Positions 10,725 through 19,019 of a stretch of 64,000 nt of DNA are shown piece after piece. The position numbers and the translations under genes were made by a program. Origin of the DNA: Ewingella sp. CoE-038-23. Lineage in GTDB: Bacteria > Pseudomonadota > Gammaproteobacteria > Enterobacterales > Enterobacteriaceae. A model generated the notes under the pieces. That model was not told the DNA's origin. It was given only the letters and a program-made list of their open reading frames with translations, and made no database searches. The stretch lies in assembly GCF_040419245.1 (NCBI RefSeq), contig NZ_JAZHOH010000002.1:1-64000 (forward strand). The letters are read 5' to 3'. Numbering within the stretch: the first letter of the stretch is position 1; each line of letters opens with the position of its first letter.

Positions 10725-11150
10725 ATGCGCGGCAATCCCCCTTATATTCAGCCCGGTGACCGGATAGTGATTTTCGACGGCACCTGCAAATTGTGCATCG
10801 GCTGGGTCAATTTCCTGATTCGCCATGACCGACACCGTACGGTGCGCATGGTGCCGGTGCAGTCGGAAAAGGGCAAAGCGCTGTTTGTCTGGTCCGGGCT
10901 GCCGGCTGACAAGATCAACACCATCGTGTTGATTGATAAGGGAGAAGTGTTCCTGCGCTCCGAGGCGATTTTCCGCGCCATGAGTGGTTTACCCGCGCCC
11001 TGGCGCTGGATGGGATTATTGCGCATTTTCCCGCAATCCTTCCGCGACATGTGTTACAACCGCATCGCTATCAACCGTTACCGGCTGTTTGGCCGTTACG
11101 ATGCAGTACAGAAACTCGATGCTGACCACGCTCAGCGCTTTTTGGATTAG
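10725..11150 (+). CDS. DUF393 / DCC-family thiol-disulfide oxidoreductase-like protein
   Basis: 141 residues. The hallmark FDGTCKLC (residues 17-24, cysteines 21 and 24) is the DxxCxxC motif that names the DCC family (YuxK-like). A conserved late segment near LRIFPQSFRDMCYNRIAINRY is also typical. The family is thioredoxin-like in outline but its substrates are mostly unknown. The gene begins 20 bp after the FCD regulator stop with a good TGGAG ribosome site, so the two may be co-transcribed; a link to fucose metabolism is not evident. Confidence 0.82.
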   Translation: MRGNPPYIQPGDRIVIFDGTCKLCIGWVNFLIRHDRHRTVRMVPVQSEKGKALFVWSGLPADKINTIVLIDKGEVFLRSEAIFRAMSGLPAPWRWMGLLRIFPQSFRDMCYNRIAINRYRLFGRYDAVQKLDADHAQRFLD

Positions 11151-11192
11151 GGATACCGGCGGTTCTACATGGCGGGTTATTAGCCACCCGCG

Positions 11193-11332
11193 TGAAATGT
11201 CGGTACAAATGGCGGTACAAATGTCGGTAGAAAAGTCGCCGTATCGTCGAACGTAATGTTAAAGTCCTGCAAGAAAAGGGGCTGTTGACCCGCGTTGGCC
11301 CCACCAAGAACGGCGTGTGGCGCGTGGTGTAA
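11193..11332 (+). pseudogene. remnant of a winged-helix C-terminus (AAA-4/RecG-like type)
   Basis: An open stretch without start codon ends at TAA 11330-11332. It encodes IVERNVKVLQEKGLL followed by TRVGPTKNGVWRVV. This is the recognition-helix and wing end of the HTH domain found at the C-terminus of AAA-4/RecG-like ATP-binding regulators. Just upstream, in another frame, the repeated MSVQMAVQMSVEK looks like the linker common before that domain. The frames do not join and there is no N-terminal part, so this is a decayed fragment. Confidence 0.6.
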
Positions 11333-11390
11333 TCCCTTTCGGCTCAATGAATTAACTTCTATCCTGCTCACTCCCGGTCTATGAGGCGTT

Positions 11391-12389
11391 ATGAATACCC
11401 CAGTTACCCGCACAACTCGCGAAATCAAAAAGCACAACGTGGTGCTGGTGATTAATGCCTTAAAAGCGCTGACGTCGGCGACCAAGGCCGAGTTGGCGGC
11501 GCACACCGGGTTGAGCATTGCCACCTGTGGCACGGTGCTCAATGAACTCTGCCTGACGGGAGAGGTGATGGCGCTGGCGCAGGACGTTTCCAGCGGCGGG
11601 CGTCCGGCCCAGCGTTTCGCCTGTGACCCAAGCTTCTTCTCATTGCTCAGCCTGTACGTCGAAGGCACGACCGAGCAGAGCCGCATCGTGGTGTCGGTTT
11701 GCTCGGCTTTGGGCGAGGTGCTGGAGCAGTGGGATAAGCACTTTGAATTCCTCACATTGGCGCAGTTCACTGACACCATTAGCGAGGCGATTGGCCGCCA
11801 CCCGGCGATCCGCGCGATGGGCATTGGCCTGCCCGGCGTTGTCTCCCAAGGCGAAGTATTAGCCTGCGATATTCCGCTGTTCGAAGGGGTGAAGCTGACC
11901 GAGCAGCTGCGCCAGCAGTTCGGCATTTTTGTCGAGGCGGCAAATGACATGAACTACAGCGCCTGGGGCTTTTACCGCAACAGTTGCCCGCATGAGCAAG
12001 CGCCGCTGGCCTATATTCTGCAACCTGAGCAGCACTGTACCGGCTGCGGGGTGGTGATTAATGGACAGGTGTTGCAGGGTGCCAGCCACTTTGCCGGAGA
12101 AGTTTCATTCTTGCCGGTGCCGCAGGGCAATGACGTGCCGATTATCACCAAAATGGTCAATCTGGTCAGGTCACTGGTGGCGGTGATTAACCCCGCAACG
12201 ATTGCGATTTCTGGCGCGCAAATCTCTCCCGAGGTGATTACTGAAGTCGGCCGCCAATGCCTGCTGACTATCCCTCCACAGCACATGCCCCAGCTGGTGT
12301 ATCGCCAATCGATTCAGTCAGATTACCTAACCGGCATTGCCGAACTGACGCTGGCGAACTTTCAGCGGCAGCGCATCTTCGCTGACTAA
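11391..12389 (+). CDS. ROK-family transcriptional regulator
   Basis: 332 residues. A winged helix occupies about residues 10-75 (ALTSATKAELAAHTGLSIATCGTVLNELC). It is followed by a ROK sugar-kinase-like fold with GIGLPGVVSQGEV near 142 and VVINGQVLQGASHFAGEVSFLPV near 220-240. The usual zinc cluster (CxCGxxGC) after the GE motif is absent, which argues against kinase activity and for a pure sugar-sensing regulator. It sits just before an MFS gene whose promoter carries a near-perfect 31-bp palindrome, its likely operator. An YbjI-like sugar phosphatase follows. The inducer is probably a sugar or amino sugar. Confidence 0.85.
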   Translation: MNTPVTRTTREIKKHNVVLVINALKALTSATKAELAAHTGLSIATCGTVLNELCLTGEVMALAQDVSSGGRPAQRFACDPSFFSLLSLYVEGTTEQSRIVVSVCSALGEVLEQWDKHFEFLTLAQFTDTISEAIGRHPAIRAMGIGLPGVVSQGEVLACDIPLFEGVKLTEQLRQQFGIFVEAANDMNYSAWGFYRNSCPHEQAPLAYILQPEQHCTGCGVVINGQVLQGASHFAGEVSFLPVPQGNDVPIITKMVNLVRSLVAVINPATIAISGAQISPEVITEVGRQCLLTIPPQHMPQLVYRQSIQSDYLTGIAELTLANFQRQRIFAD

Positions 12390-12414
12390 TTTCATTTCTT
12401 TACCTTCACGGTAG

Positions 12415-12476
12415 TTGACAATATTTCAGCATAGCCTGTAGATTAACCACTTATTAAAAGACTTTTAATAAGTGGT
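12415..12476 (+). promoter_or_regulatory. promoter with long palindromic operator before MFS gene
   Basis: TTGACA (12415-12420), 18-bp spacer, TAGATT (12439-12444). Directly behind it lies a palindrome with arms ACCACTTATTAAAAG (12446-12460) and its exact reverse complement (12462-12476) around one central base. The predicted start of transcription falls inside the palindrome, as expected for a repressor operator. The ROK regulator encoded just upstream is the obvious candidate binder. Confidence 0.7.
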
Positions 12477-12531
12477 GGTGATTTCCTTTTCGCGCCCTAT
12501 TTTCCCTCTGAATACACGTGAGTAACGCTTG

Positions 12532-13692
12532 ATGTCACTGCAAATTGCGACTTCCATTACTGACTCTCCCGTCAATCGTCTGGCGACGCGGGCTATCTTC
12601 TTTGTTACCGGTTTGGCGATGGGCCTGTGGGCCGCGCTGGTGCCTTATGCCCAAGTGCGCACGCAAGCGGAGGCGGGAGATCTCGGCCTGCTGCTGCTCT
12701 GTTTGGGCAGTGGTTCCCTTCTGGCGATGTTCGGCTCCGGGCGACTGATTGGCCGTTTTGGCTGCCGTTCGATGATTGTGATTGGCATTGCGCTGTTTTG
12801 CCTGATGCTGCCGCCGCTTGCGGTTTTGAGCGATATCCGCCTGCTGGCGCTGTCACTGTTTATCTTTGGCATGGGCATCGGCTTAACCGACGTGGCAATG
12901 AACGTGCAGGGCACGCTGATTGAGCAAGCGTCCGACAAACCTCTGATGTCGGGTTTCCACTGTTTGTACAGCGTCGGCGGCATTGCCGGGGCGGGCGGCG
13001 GCGCGCTGCTGCTCAGTGCTGGGCTGCCGCCGTTACACAGCACCGGCTACGCCGTGGCGCTGGTGGTGCTGATCACCGCCTTGTTCTTTAACCGACTGCT
13101 ACCCACCGGTGGCAACGAAAACGCCTCTCATGAACCGGGGCGCAAGGCGCGACCTAACTTCCGCCTGATCCTAATGGCGCTGATGGCGATGATCTGCTTT
13201 ATGGGCGAAGGCGCGGTGCTCGACTGGGGCGGAGTGTTTCTGACTCAGGACCGCGCGCTGGCGCTGGAACACGCGGGCTGGGGCTACGCCATCTTTGCTA
13301 TCACCATGTCGATTATGCGTTTAACCGGCGACGCGGTGGTGAAGAAGCTGGGTCGCAAAAAGGTGCTGGTGTTTGGCGCACTGCTGGGCATTGCGGGCTA
13401 CCTGCTGGTGGTGCTCGCGCCGGGCTGGAGTAACGCGCTGATTGGCTTCGCGCTGGTAGGGATTGGCGTCGCTAACATTGTACCAGTGCTTATCACGCTG
13501 GCCGGGCAAGAGAAGGTGATGCCGGTCAATATGTCGGTCGCGATGGTCGCCACGCTGGGCTATCTCGGGGTGCTGGCCGGTCCAGCATTTATCGGCTTCG
13601 TGGCCCATCTTTCCAGCCTGACCGCGGCTTTCGCCATGATGGCGGCACTGTTTATCGTCATCAGCCTTGGGGCTTATAAACTGAAATACTGA
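12532..13692 (+). CDS. MFS transporter, YbjJ-like
   Basis: 386 residues with about twelve hydrophobic helices and the YbjJ-like features GFHCLYSVGGIAGAG near residue 143 and MGEGAVLDWGGVFL near 225. I use the ATG at 12532; an adjacent TTG one codon earlier is also possible. In E. coli, ybjJ neighbours the HAD phosphatase gene ybjI, and the same pairing is seen here. The substrate is unknown; the ROK regulator suggests a sugar. The protein is expected in the inner membrane. Confidence 0.85.
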   Translation: MSLQIATSITDSPVNRLATRAIFFVTGLAMGLWAALVPYAQVRTQAEAGDLGLLLLCLGSGSLLAMFGSGRLIGRFGCRSMIVIGIALFCLMLPPLAVLSDIRLLALSLFIFGMGIGLTDVAMNVQGTLIEQASDKPLMSGFHCLYSVGGIAGAGGGALLLSAGLPPLHSTGYAVALVVLITALFFNRLLPTGGNENASHEPGRKARPNFRLILMALMAMICFMGEGAVLDWGGVFLTQDRALALEHAGWGYAIFAITMSIMRLTGDAVVKKLGRKKVLVFGALLGIAGYLLVVLAPGWSNALIGFALVGIGVANIVPVLITLAGQEKVMPVNMSVAMVATLGYLGVLAGPAFIGFVAHLSSLTAAFAMMAALFIVISLGAYKLKY

Positions 13693-13715
13693 TTTTTTCT
13701 GAGTGGCATGGTGCC

Positions 13716-13744
13716 AGCCAGTACGAGGGTACTGGCTTTTTTTT
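13716..13744 (+). terminator. intrinsic terminator between MFS and HAD genes
   Basis: Stem AGCCAGTAC (13716-13724) / GTACTGGCT (13729-13737), loop GAGG, then a run of eight Ts. The HAD gene may therefore depend on read-through or its own promoter. Confidence 0.9.
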
Positions 13745-13764
13745 CACAAACTTGGGGAGTTAAC

Positions 13765-14580
13765 ATGGCAGTTAAGCTTATCGCCGTCGATATGGACGGG
13801 ACCTTTTTGAATGAACATGGCGACTACAATCGCCCGCGCTTTGCCCAGCAGTACGCCGAGTTGCAGAGCAGGGGGATCAAGTTTGTGGTCGCCAGCGGCA
13901 ACCAGTATTACCAGTTAAAAACCTTCTTCGATGAGCTGGATAAAGATATCGCCTATGTCGCCGAAAACGGTGCCTACGTGGTGGACAAACAGCAGCAGAT
14001 TTACTGCGGGCAGATGCCTCAAGAGCAGATAACGCGGGTGCTGGATTTCATCAGCCAGATTGATTACCTGCAAGTGGTGGTGTGCGGCAGAAACGGCGCG
14101 TACATGCTCAATTCCTTTGGCGATGCCTTCTTCAAGAAGATGAGCCGCTACTACTTCCGCCTCAACCGCATCAGCGATTACGGGCAGATTGACGACGTGA
14201 TTTTCAAGTTTGCTTTGGAAATGTCGCAAGACCATTTGCCGCAGTTGATGAAAGAGGTGCAGCAGGCGCTGGGCGACATCGTCACGCCGGTTTCCAGCGG
14301 CCACGGCTCAGTGGATTTGATTATTCCGGGCAACCACAAGGCCAACGGTTTGAAGAAGATCCAGGCGATTTATGGCGTGGAAGATGCCGAAGTGATGGCC
14401 TTCGGCGACGGCGGCAATGATTTAGAAATGCTGAAAACCGCCGGTTATGGCTTCGCGATGCAAAACGGCCAGCCTGCGGTGTTTACTCACGCCAAATTTC
14501 GCGCGGGTTTGAATAGCGAGGAAGCCGTGTTGCAGGTGATTGATGATTGTCTGGAAGGGCGTGGGGTGTTTGCCGGTTAA
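13765..14580 (+). CDS. ybjI: HAD-superfamily sugar phosphatase, Cof type (YbjI-like)
   Basis: 271 residues. The start at 13765 follows GGGGAG; 19 extra codons upstream overlap the terminator and are rejected. Motif I is AVDMDGTF (aspartates at residues 8 and 10), motif II VVASGNQ near 44-50, motif III lysine in HKANGLKKI near 200, motif IV FGDGGNDLEML near 223. The C2B cap lies between motifs II and III. It strongly resembles E. coli YbjI, which dephosphorylates small sugar phosphates and flavin mononucleotide in vitro. Cytoplasmic. Confidence 0.88.
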   Translation: MAVKLIAVDMDGTFLNEHGDYNRPRFAQQYAELQSRGIKFVVASGNQYYQLKTFFDELDKDIAYVAENGAYVVDKQQQIYCGQMPQEQITRVLDFISQIDYLQVVVCGRNGAYMLNSFGDAFFKKMSRYYFRLNRISDYGQIDDVIFKFALEMSQDHLPQLMKEVQQALGDIVTPVSSGHGSVDLIIPGNHKANGLKKIQAIYGVEDAEVMAFGDGGNDLEMLKTAGYGFAMQNGQPAVFTHAKFRAGLNSEEAVLQVIDDCLEGRGVFAG

Positions 14581-14701
14581 TCGGCAGGGTTGGGCGGTTG
14601 ATGAAATATTCTGTAGTAATCAAGTCAGAATTAGCCTCTTGTTTCCAAGCTAATTTTGTTGATATACAACGGGCTCCTTTCGTACCAATAAGGTAGTTCA
14701 G

Positions 14702-15565
14702 GTGAAAATTTCAAAATATAAAACCGCAGACGACATCGCTGTTACGCTTCATGCACCCCAAACCGGTGAAAATTTACCCGCCATTCTTCTTTGCCACGGC
14801 TTTTGCGGTATTCAGGAAATCCTCTTGCCTGCATTCGTGAAAGCCTTTGTTGACGCGGGCTTTGCCGCCGTCACCTTCGACTATCGCGGCTTTGGTGCCA
14901 GCGGCGGCGAGAAAGGCCGTTTAGTGCCTGAAATGCAGATAGCCGATATCCTCACCGTGCTTGGCACGCTGCAAGACGAAAGCATCATCGACAGCCAGCG
15001 CATTGGCCTGTGGGGCACCAGCTTTGGTGGCTGCCACGTGATGGCTGCCGCCGCGCAGGCGGGTGATCGCGTGAAAGCCGTGGTGAGCCAGCTGGGCTTC
15101 GCCGACGGTGAAAACGTGGTGACCGGGACGATGTCGCCGGAAGATAAGGCGGGCTTTATCGCCACGCTGGAAAAAATGAATGATAAGAAGTTGGCCACCG
15201 GCAAAGAGATGATGGTTTCCATCACTAAAGTGCTGAGCGACGACGAGTCCAAAGCCTTCTTCGAAGAGAATAAAACCCAGTATCCAGCGATGGATATCAA
15301 GATCCCATTCCTGACCGTGCGCGAAACCCTGCGCTACAAGCCCGCCGACCACGCCGCCAAAGTCACCTGTCCGGTGCTGGTGATGGTTGCCGAGCAGGAC
15401 AAGGTTAACCCGCCGGAGCAGGGCATCGACCTGTACCACGCGCTGACCACTGCCGAGAAAAAGCTCTACGTTGAGCAGGGCGCGAAGCACTACGACTTCT
15501 ACTCTGGCGAGCACTTCACGCCGGTAGTCGCCGAGCAAACCGCGTGGTTTAAACGCTGGCTATAA
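14702..15565 (+). CDS. alpha/beta hydrolase (dienelactone hydrolase/S9-like)
   Basis: 287 residues starting with GTG. The oxyanion HGFCG lies at 32-36 and the nucleophile elbow GTSFGG puts the catalytic serine at 107. The acid is probably the aspartate of AEQDKVNPP near 244, and the histidine that of GAKHYDFYSGEHF near 272. No signal peptide, so it is cytoplasmic. It is a single gene with a terminator right after it. The substrate cannot be told. Confidence 0.82.
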   Translation: MKISKYKTADDIAVTLHAPQTGENLPAILLCHGFCGIQEILLPAFVKAFVDAGFAAVTFDYRGFGASGGEKGRLVPEMQIADILTVLGTLQDESIIDSQRIGLWGTSFGGCHVMAAAAQAGDRVKAVVSQLGFADGENVVTGTMSPEDKAGFIATLEKMNDKKLATGKEMMVSITKVLSDDESKAFFEENKTQYPAMDIKIPFLTVRETLRYKPADHAAKVTCPVLVMVAEQDKVNPPEQGIDLYHALTTAEKKLYVEQGAKHYDFYSGEHFTPVVAEQTAWFKRWL

Positions 15566-15590
15566 GCTGCCGTGGTTGAGCATTTAATCA

Positions 15591-15618
15591 AAAAAACCGC
15601 CGATAAAGGCGGTTTTTT
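15591..15618. terminator. bidirectional intrinsic terminator
   Basis: AAAAAACCGCC (15591-15601) / GGCGGTTTTTT (15608-15618), loop GATAAA. It serves both the hydrolase gene and the convergent mtr gene. Confidence 0.9.
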
Positions 15619-15639
15619 ATGGCCGACAGTAAACTACTT

Positions 15640-16884
15640 TTAACGGTATACCGGCAGCCAGTTGAGGCTGGAGAGGATATGCACCGTGGCGTTGAGCACG
15701 CCAAACAGCAGCACTAAAACAATCATCGCCTTGCCACCCCAGACGCGATAACGCGGGCTGCCAAAACGCTGGCGCGAGGCTCTGGCCATCAGCGCCGGGA
15801 CAATCACCGCCCAGACGGTTGCCGCTAAACCGGCGAATCCTATGGCGTAGATAAAGCCGTCAGGGTAGATCACGCCGCCAATGATTGGCGGGACGAAGGT
15901 GATCAGCGCGGTTTTAAAGCGTCCGGTTTTGCTGTCATCAAACTTGAACAGGTCGGCCAAATAGTCAAACAGCCCCAGCGTCACCCCAAGGAAGGAACAG
16001 GCCACGGCGAAGTTGGAGAAGATGGTCAGCAGTAAATCCAGCCCGGCGCTGTTCAGCACTTGGCTCAGCGACTGCACCAACACGTCAATATTGCCGCCGC
16101 GCTCGGCGATGCCGATAAACTCAGGGCGGGGGATATTGCCCATGGTGCCAAGCATCCAAATCACGTACAGACCCAGCGCCATCAGGGTGCCGAGCAGCAC
16201 GCACTTCTGGATGGTTTTCGGGTCCTTACCGTAGTACTTCATCAGGCTCGGCACATTGCCGTGATAGCCAAACGACGCCAGACAGAAGGGCAGCGTGGCT
16301 AAGAGGTAAGGCAGGTAGCTGGGGTTCACTTCCACACTATTGAGCAGATTGACCGGCTTGATGTGCCACAGCAAACTGCCGAACGTCAGGAAGAAGGCGA
16401 TAATTTTGGCACCCAGCACGATGGCCGTCATGCGGCTTACCGCGCGAGTACTCAGCCAGACAATAAAGGCCACCGCCAGCGCGGTGAGCAGGCCGCCCAG
16501 ACGCGGGGAGAAGCTGACGGACATTTCGCGCAAGGTATGCTGGATCACCGAGCCGCTGGCCGAGATATAGGCGTAGGTCAGAATGTATAGCACGAAGGCG
16601 ATGGTGATGCCGTTGATGCGATTCCACGCGTTGCCCAGCAGGTCTTTGGTCACGGTATTGAAACTGGAGCCAATAGGGTAATTCAGGTTGGCTTCAAGGA
16701 TCATCAAACCCGAGTGCAGCATGCAGAACCAGGTGAAAACCAGCGCGGCCACTGACCAGAAAAACCAGGCACCGGACATCACGACGGGAAGAGAAAACAT
16801 GCCTGCGCCAATGATGGTGCCGCCAATAATCATTGCGCCACCCATCACAGAACGGGAGGAAGTGTCGACGGACTGCGTCGCCAT
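15640..16884 (-). CDS. mtr: tryptophan-specific permease
   Basis: 414 residues, HAAAP family, with about eleven helices. The match to E. coli Mtr is close over the whole length, for example [20 protein letters not shown] (residues about 20-40), the [22 protein letters not shown] segment near 215, and the [11 protein letters not shown] ending. It imports L-tryptophan with protons across the inner membrane. It stands alone, and a TrpR-like box lies upstream at the predicted promoter, as in E. coli where TrpR and TyrR control mtr. Confidence 0.96.
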   Translation of the reverse strand: MATQSVDTSSRSVMGGAMIIGGTIIGAGMFSLPVVMSGAWFFWSVAALVFTWFCMLHSGLMILEANLNYPIGSSFNTVTKDLLGNAWNRINGITIAFVLYILTYAYISASGSVIQHTLREMSVSFSPRLGGLLTALAVAFIVWLSTRAVSRMTAIVLGAKIIAFFLTFGSLLWHIKPVNLLNSVEVNPSYLPYLLATLPFCLASFGYHGNVPSLMKYYGKDPKTIQKCVLLGTLMALGLYVIWMLGTMGNIPRPEFIGIAERGGNIDVLVQSLSQVLNSAGLDLLLTIFSNFAVACSFLGVTLGLFDYLADLFKFDDSKTGRFKTALITFVPPIIGGVIYPDGFIYAIGFAGLAATVWAVIVPALMARASRQRFGSPRYRVWGGKAMIVLVLLFGVLNATVHILSSLNWLPVYR

Positions 16885-17002
16885 GGTGCGGTTCCTTATG
16901 CAAAAACAGAGCGCTATAAAATGTTATTTCCACGGCAATTCGCCGGTGGAATATCGCGTTAAGCGCCGCAATATAGTGCATAACTCACCAAATGTACATT
17001 GT

Positions 17003-17020
17003 GAACTAGTTCAGTGATAC
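17003..17020. promoter_or_regulatory. candidate TrpR operator of mtr
   Basis: GAACTAGTTCAGTGATAC agrees with the trp operator sequence GAACTAGTTAACTAGTAC at 14 of 18 positions, including an uninterrupted GAACTAGTT. On the minus strand it abuts a possible promoter TTCACA-17 bp-TATGCA. Its place about 120 bp before the mtr start fits the known long mtr leader. Confidence 0.6.
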
Positions 17021-17124
17021 GGCATTTCACCAGAACTTTTCATGGATTTTCCTATGGACTGCGCCAATGTGTATGTCTAAATTCATTGGGTGAATTTATT
17101 TTTTCAAACCTTGGGTCTTTTATA

Positions 17125-17418
17125 ATGAAAATCAAACTATTGCTCGTCGCTTCTCTGGCTACTTTCGCACTGACTGCCTGTCAAAACCACGCGGAAACCG
17201 CAAAGCAGGAGGACGCTGTACAACAGCCGGACACCTGTAACGCGGCATCTTTTAAATATTTAATCGGCAAACCTTCCTCTACGCTGGACGGCATGCGCTT
17301 CGCCAAACCTATGCGCCTCATCACGCCGGGCACGGCGGTAACCATGGACTTCAATCCTGAGCGTTTGAATATCATGGCTGATGAGAAGGGCGTGATCACC
17401 AGCTTGCACTGCTCTTAA
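17125..17418 (+). CDS. I78-family peptidase-inhibitor-like lipoprotein
   Basis: 97 residues from the ATG at 17125. Lipobox LTAC puts the lipidated cysteine at residue 19. The mature domain (CNAASFKYLIGKPSSTL, the MRFAKPMRLITPGTAVTMDF core and a NIMADEKGVITSLHC ending) fits the I78 peptidase-inhibitor family. These are periplasm-facing proteins thought to inhibit serine proteases. A pair of cysteines at the two ends of the domain could form a disulfide. The start is set by the signal peptide; the ribosome site is weak. Single gene. Confidence 0.82.
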   Translation: MKIKLLLVASLATFALTACQNHAETAKQEDAVQQPDTCNAASFKYLIGKPSSTLDGMRFAKPMRLITPGTAVTMDFNPERLNIMADEKGVITSLHCS

Positions 17419-17542
17419 AAGTAAAACCACTCTCCCGGGTGACACCTGAGATCTTATAGGCTGCCCCAGCGCAAGCAAAGGGGGATTGCGCTATGCGTTA
17501 ATGAATTGGATGAGAACCAGTAAGGAAAGAACGTGAATGAGC

Positions 17543-17572
17543 GTTGACTGATGTCAACACTGTGTTTAAAGT
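17543..17572 (+). promoter_or_regulatory. promoter and palindrome before HicA-like gene
   Basis: TTGACT (17544-17549), 17-bp spacer, TAAAGT (17567-17572). The -35 lies inside a perfect inverted repeat GTTGAC-TGAT-GTCAAC (17543-17558), a candidate operator for the HTH protein encoded downstream. Confidence 0.5.
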
Positions 17573-17589
17573 ACATTCATCGGAGGCCA

Positions 17590-17814
17590 ATGAAGGCACG
17601 TCCTAATAAACATATTCAAGCAGCCATTGAATATGCCTTAACACGAGGCTGGGTTTGGGTGGCACCGGGTAGCTCGGCGCACTGTTTTTGTAAGTTGCGC
17701 TGCGGAAATCCCTTATGTGACCATCGGGACCATGCAATGAGTATATGGTCGACGCCGAAAAGTGCTGCAAACCACGCTCACCAAATAGTGCGCATGGTAA
17801 ACCGCTGCTCTTAA
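17590..17814 (+). CDS. small HicA-like protein
   Basis: 74 residues from the ATG at 17590, preceded by CGGAGG. The body reads KHIQAAIEYALTRGWVWVAPG, then HCFCKLRCG, then HAMSIWSTPKSAANHAHQIVRMVNRC. The pattern of a helix, a GW turn, a histidine-bearing strand and a second helix recalls HicA/YcfA mRNA-interferase toxins, though the match is distant and four cysteines are unusual. The next gene encodes an HTH protein, the arrangement expected of a toxin followed by its antitoxin/repressor. Toxin activity is an inference only. Confidence 0.6.
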   Translation: MKARPNKHIQAAIEYALTRGWVWVAPGSSAHCFCKLRCGNPLCDHRDHAMSIWSTPKSAANHAHQIVRMVNRCS

Positions 17815-17829
17815 TTGCATATCGTAGTG

Positions 17830-17852
17830 AGGGCGAGAACTTCGCCCTTTTT
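17830..17852 (+). terminator. hairpin terminator/attenuator within the HicA-like/HTH pair
   Basis: AGGGCGA (17830-17836) / TCGCCCT (17842-17848), loop GAACT, then Ts. It sits between the stop of the first gene and the ribosome site of the second, so it could set the ratio of the two products. Confidence 0.75.
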
Positions 17853-17868
17853 GACCTCTGGAGGTCTT

Positions 17869-18435
17869 ATGCCGCTCTACAATTTCACTCTTATGCTCTC
17901 TGGCGTGACCTATCAAACTGAAGGTTTGGAAGACGCGCTTTACCGCAGCAACTGTGATGATGCGCTAATCAGCGCCTTTGGTCGCTCGGTTTATCTTGAT
18001 TTCGACCGAGAAGCTGAGTCGCTCGACGCCGCTATCGCCTCTGCGGTTGGAGATGTGGAATCGGCAGGCATAGGCGCAGTTGTGGAATCCGTGGATTCTG
18101 CTCTGGTCGGGTTAAGTGATATTGCAGAACTGACCGGCATGACGCGTCAAGCCATCGCCTTGCTCAAAGACGGCTCGCGCGGAGGCGGCGATTTCCCTTG
18201 CCCAATCCAGCGTATTAAAGGGCAATCTCCCCTGTGGGACTGGGCCGAGGTGGCTTTGTGGCTTGAGAGAAATGGGCGTCTGGTAGGGAATGAGTCTCTG
18301 GTGGCGAATGCAAGAACGCTGAGTAAGTGGAATTTAGCACTGCGCGCCTCGGCTTTTAAGGATGTCGCTGAGATTGAGAAAATAACCCATCAACTTTTAG
18401 CCAGCAGAAAGCAGTACAGTTACCAAGCCAAATAA
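17869..18435 (+). CDS. HTH DNA-binding protein paired with HicA-like gene
   Basis: 188 residues from the ATG at 17869, with GGAGG five bases upstream. Residues 1-70 form a domain reading YNFTLMLSGVTYQTEGLEDALY followed by a YLDFDREAESLDAAI segment, a partner-binding fold seen in HicB-like or orphan HTH proteins. Residues about 78-140 form an AlpA/MerR-like helix-turn-helix (LSDIAELTGMTRQAIALLKDG) with a wing ending PLWDWAEVALWLER. It is likely an autorepressor that acts with the small upstream protein. Its last 16 bp overlap the 3' end of the convergent LysE-type gene. Confidence 0.72.
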   Translation: MPLYNFTLMLSGVTYQTEGLEDALYRSNCDDALISAFGRSVYLDFDREAESLDAAIASAVGDVESAGIGAVVESVDSALVGLSDIAELTGMTRQAIALLKDGSRGGGDFPCPIQRIKGQSPLWDWAEVALWLERNGRLVGNESLVANARTLSKWNLALRASAFKDVAEIEKITHQLLASRKQYSYQAK

Positions 18436-19019
18436 GGCCAAATCGTAAAAATCAGCAATAACGTGCCGCCGCCGATGTCGATCACTTTCTTCAGTTTGCG
18501 GGTGCTGATTTTGGCTGCGGAGCGGATCAGCATCTGTCCGGCGAAGAGTAACCACAGGGCCATCACCGCGACGTGAATCGACGCCAACACCAGATAACTC
18601 CACGGGGTTGCGCCACCGCCCGCGAAGGCGGGCACCACGGTGAGATACAGCATTATGGCTTTAATATTCAGCACGTTGGCTAAATAGGCCTCTTTGATGC
18701 CGGTTGAACGACTGCCGGAGGTGAAAGCCAAATCCTTGGCGTTCAGGCCACTGCGGATCAGCCGAATCGCTAAATAGATAAGATACGCCGTGCCGATGAT
18801 TTTGATGGTATTCATCAAGGCAGGATAGGCGGCAATCAGCTGCGTGATGCCAAGCCCGGCCAGCAGTGCATGGGTATAAATACCGAGCAGTGTGCCGAGA
18901 ATAATCCTTCCCGTGCCGCGCATTCCATGCTGAACGGTGTTGTTCATTGCTAAGGTAAAACTGGCCCCCGGCGAGAGGGCCACGGGCAGAATAGCCAGCG
19001 CGAAGCCGAGCAGATTCAT
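18420..19019 (-). CDS. LysE/RhtB-family amino-acid exporter
   Basis: 199 residues, six hydrophobic segments. The N-terminal LPVALSPGASFTLAMNNTVQHGMRGTGRIILGTLLGI contains the family's PGP-like motif (here SPGAS) and conserved glycine run. It exports amino acids or related metabolites through the inner membrane. The start overlaps the stop of the acetyltransferase gene by 4 bp (ATGA), so the two are co-translated; an acetylated product could be the exported species. Confidence 0.85.
   Translation of the reverse strand: MNLLGFALAILPVALSPGASFTLAMNNTVQHGMRGTGRIILGTLLGIYTHALLAGLGITQLIAAYPALMNTIKIIGTAYLIYLAIRLIRSGLNAKDLAFTSGSRSTGIKEAYLANVLNIKAIMLYLTVVPAFAGGGATPWSYLVLASIHVAVMALWLLFAGQMLIRSAAKISTRKLKKVIDIGGGTLLLIFTIWPYLAW

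Noticed and set aside
11391..12389. ROK protein as a sugar kinase
   Set aside because: It has an N-terminal winged helix and lacks the CxCGxxGC zinc cluster of kinases.
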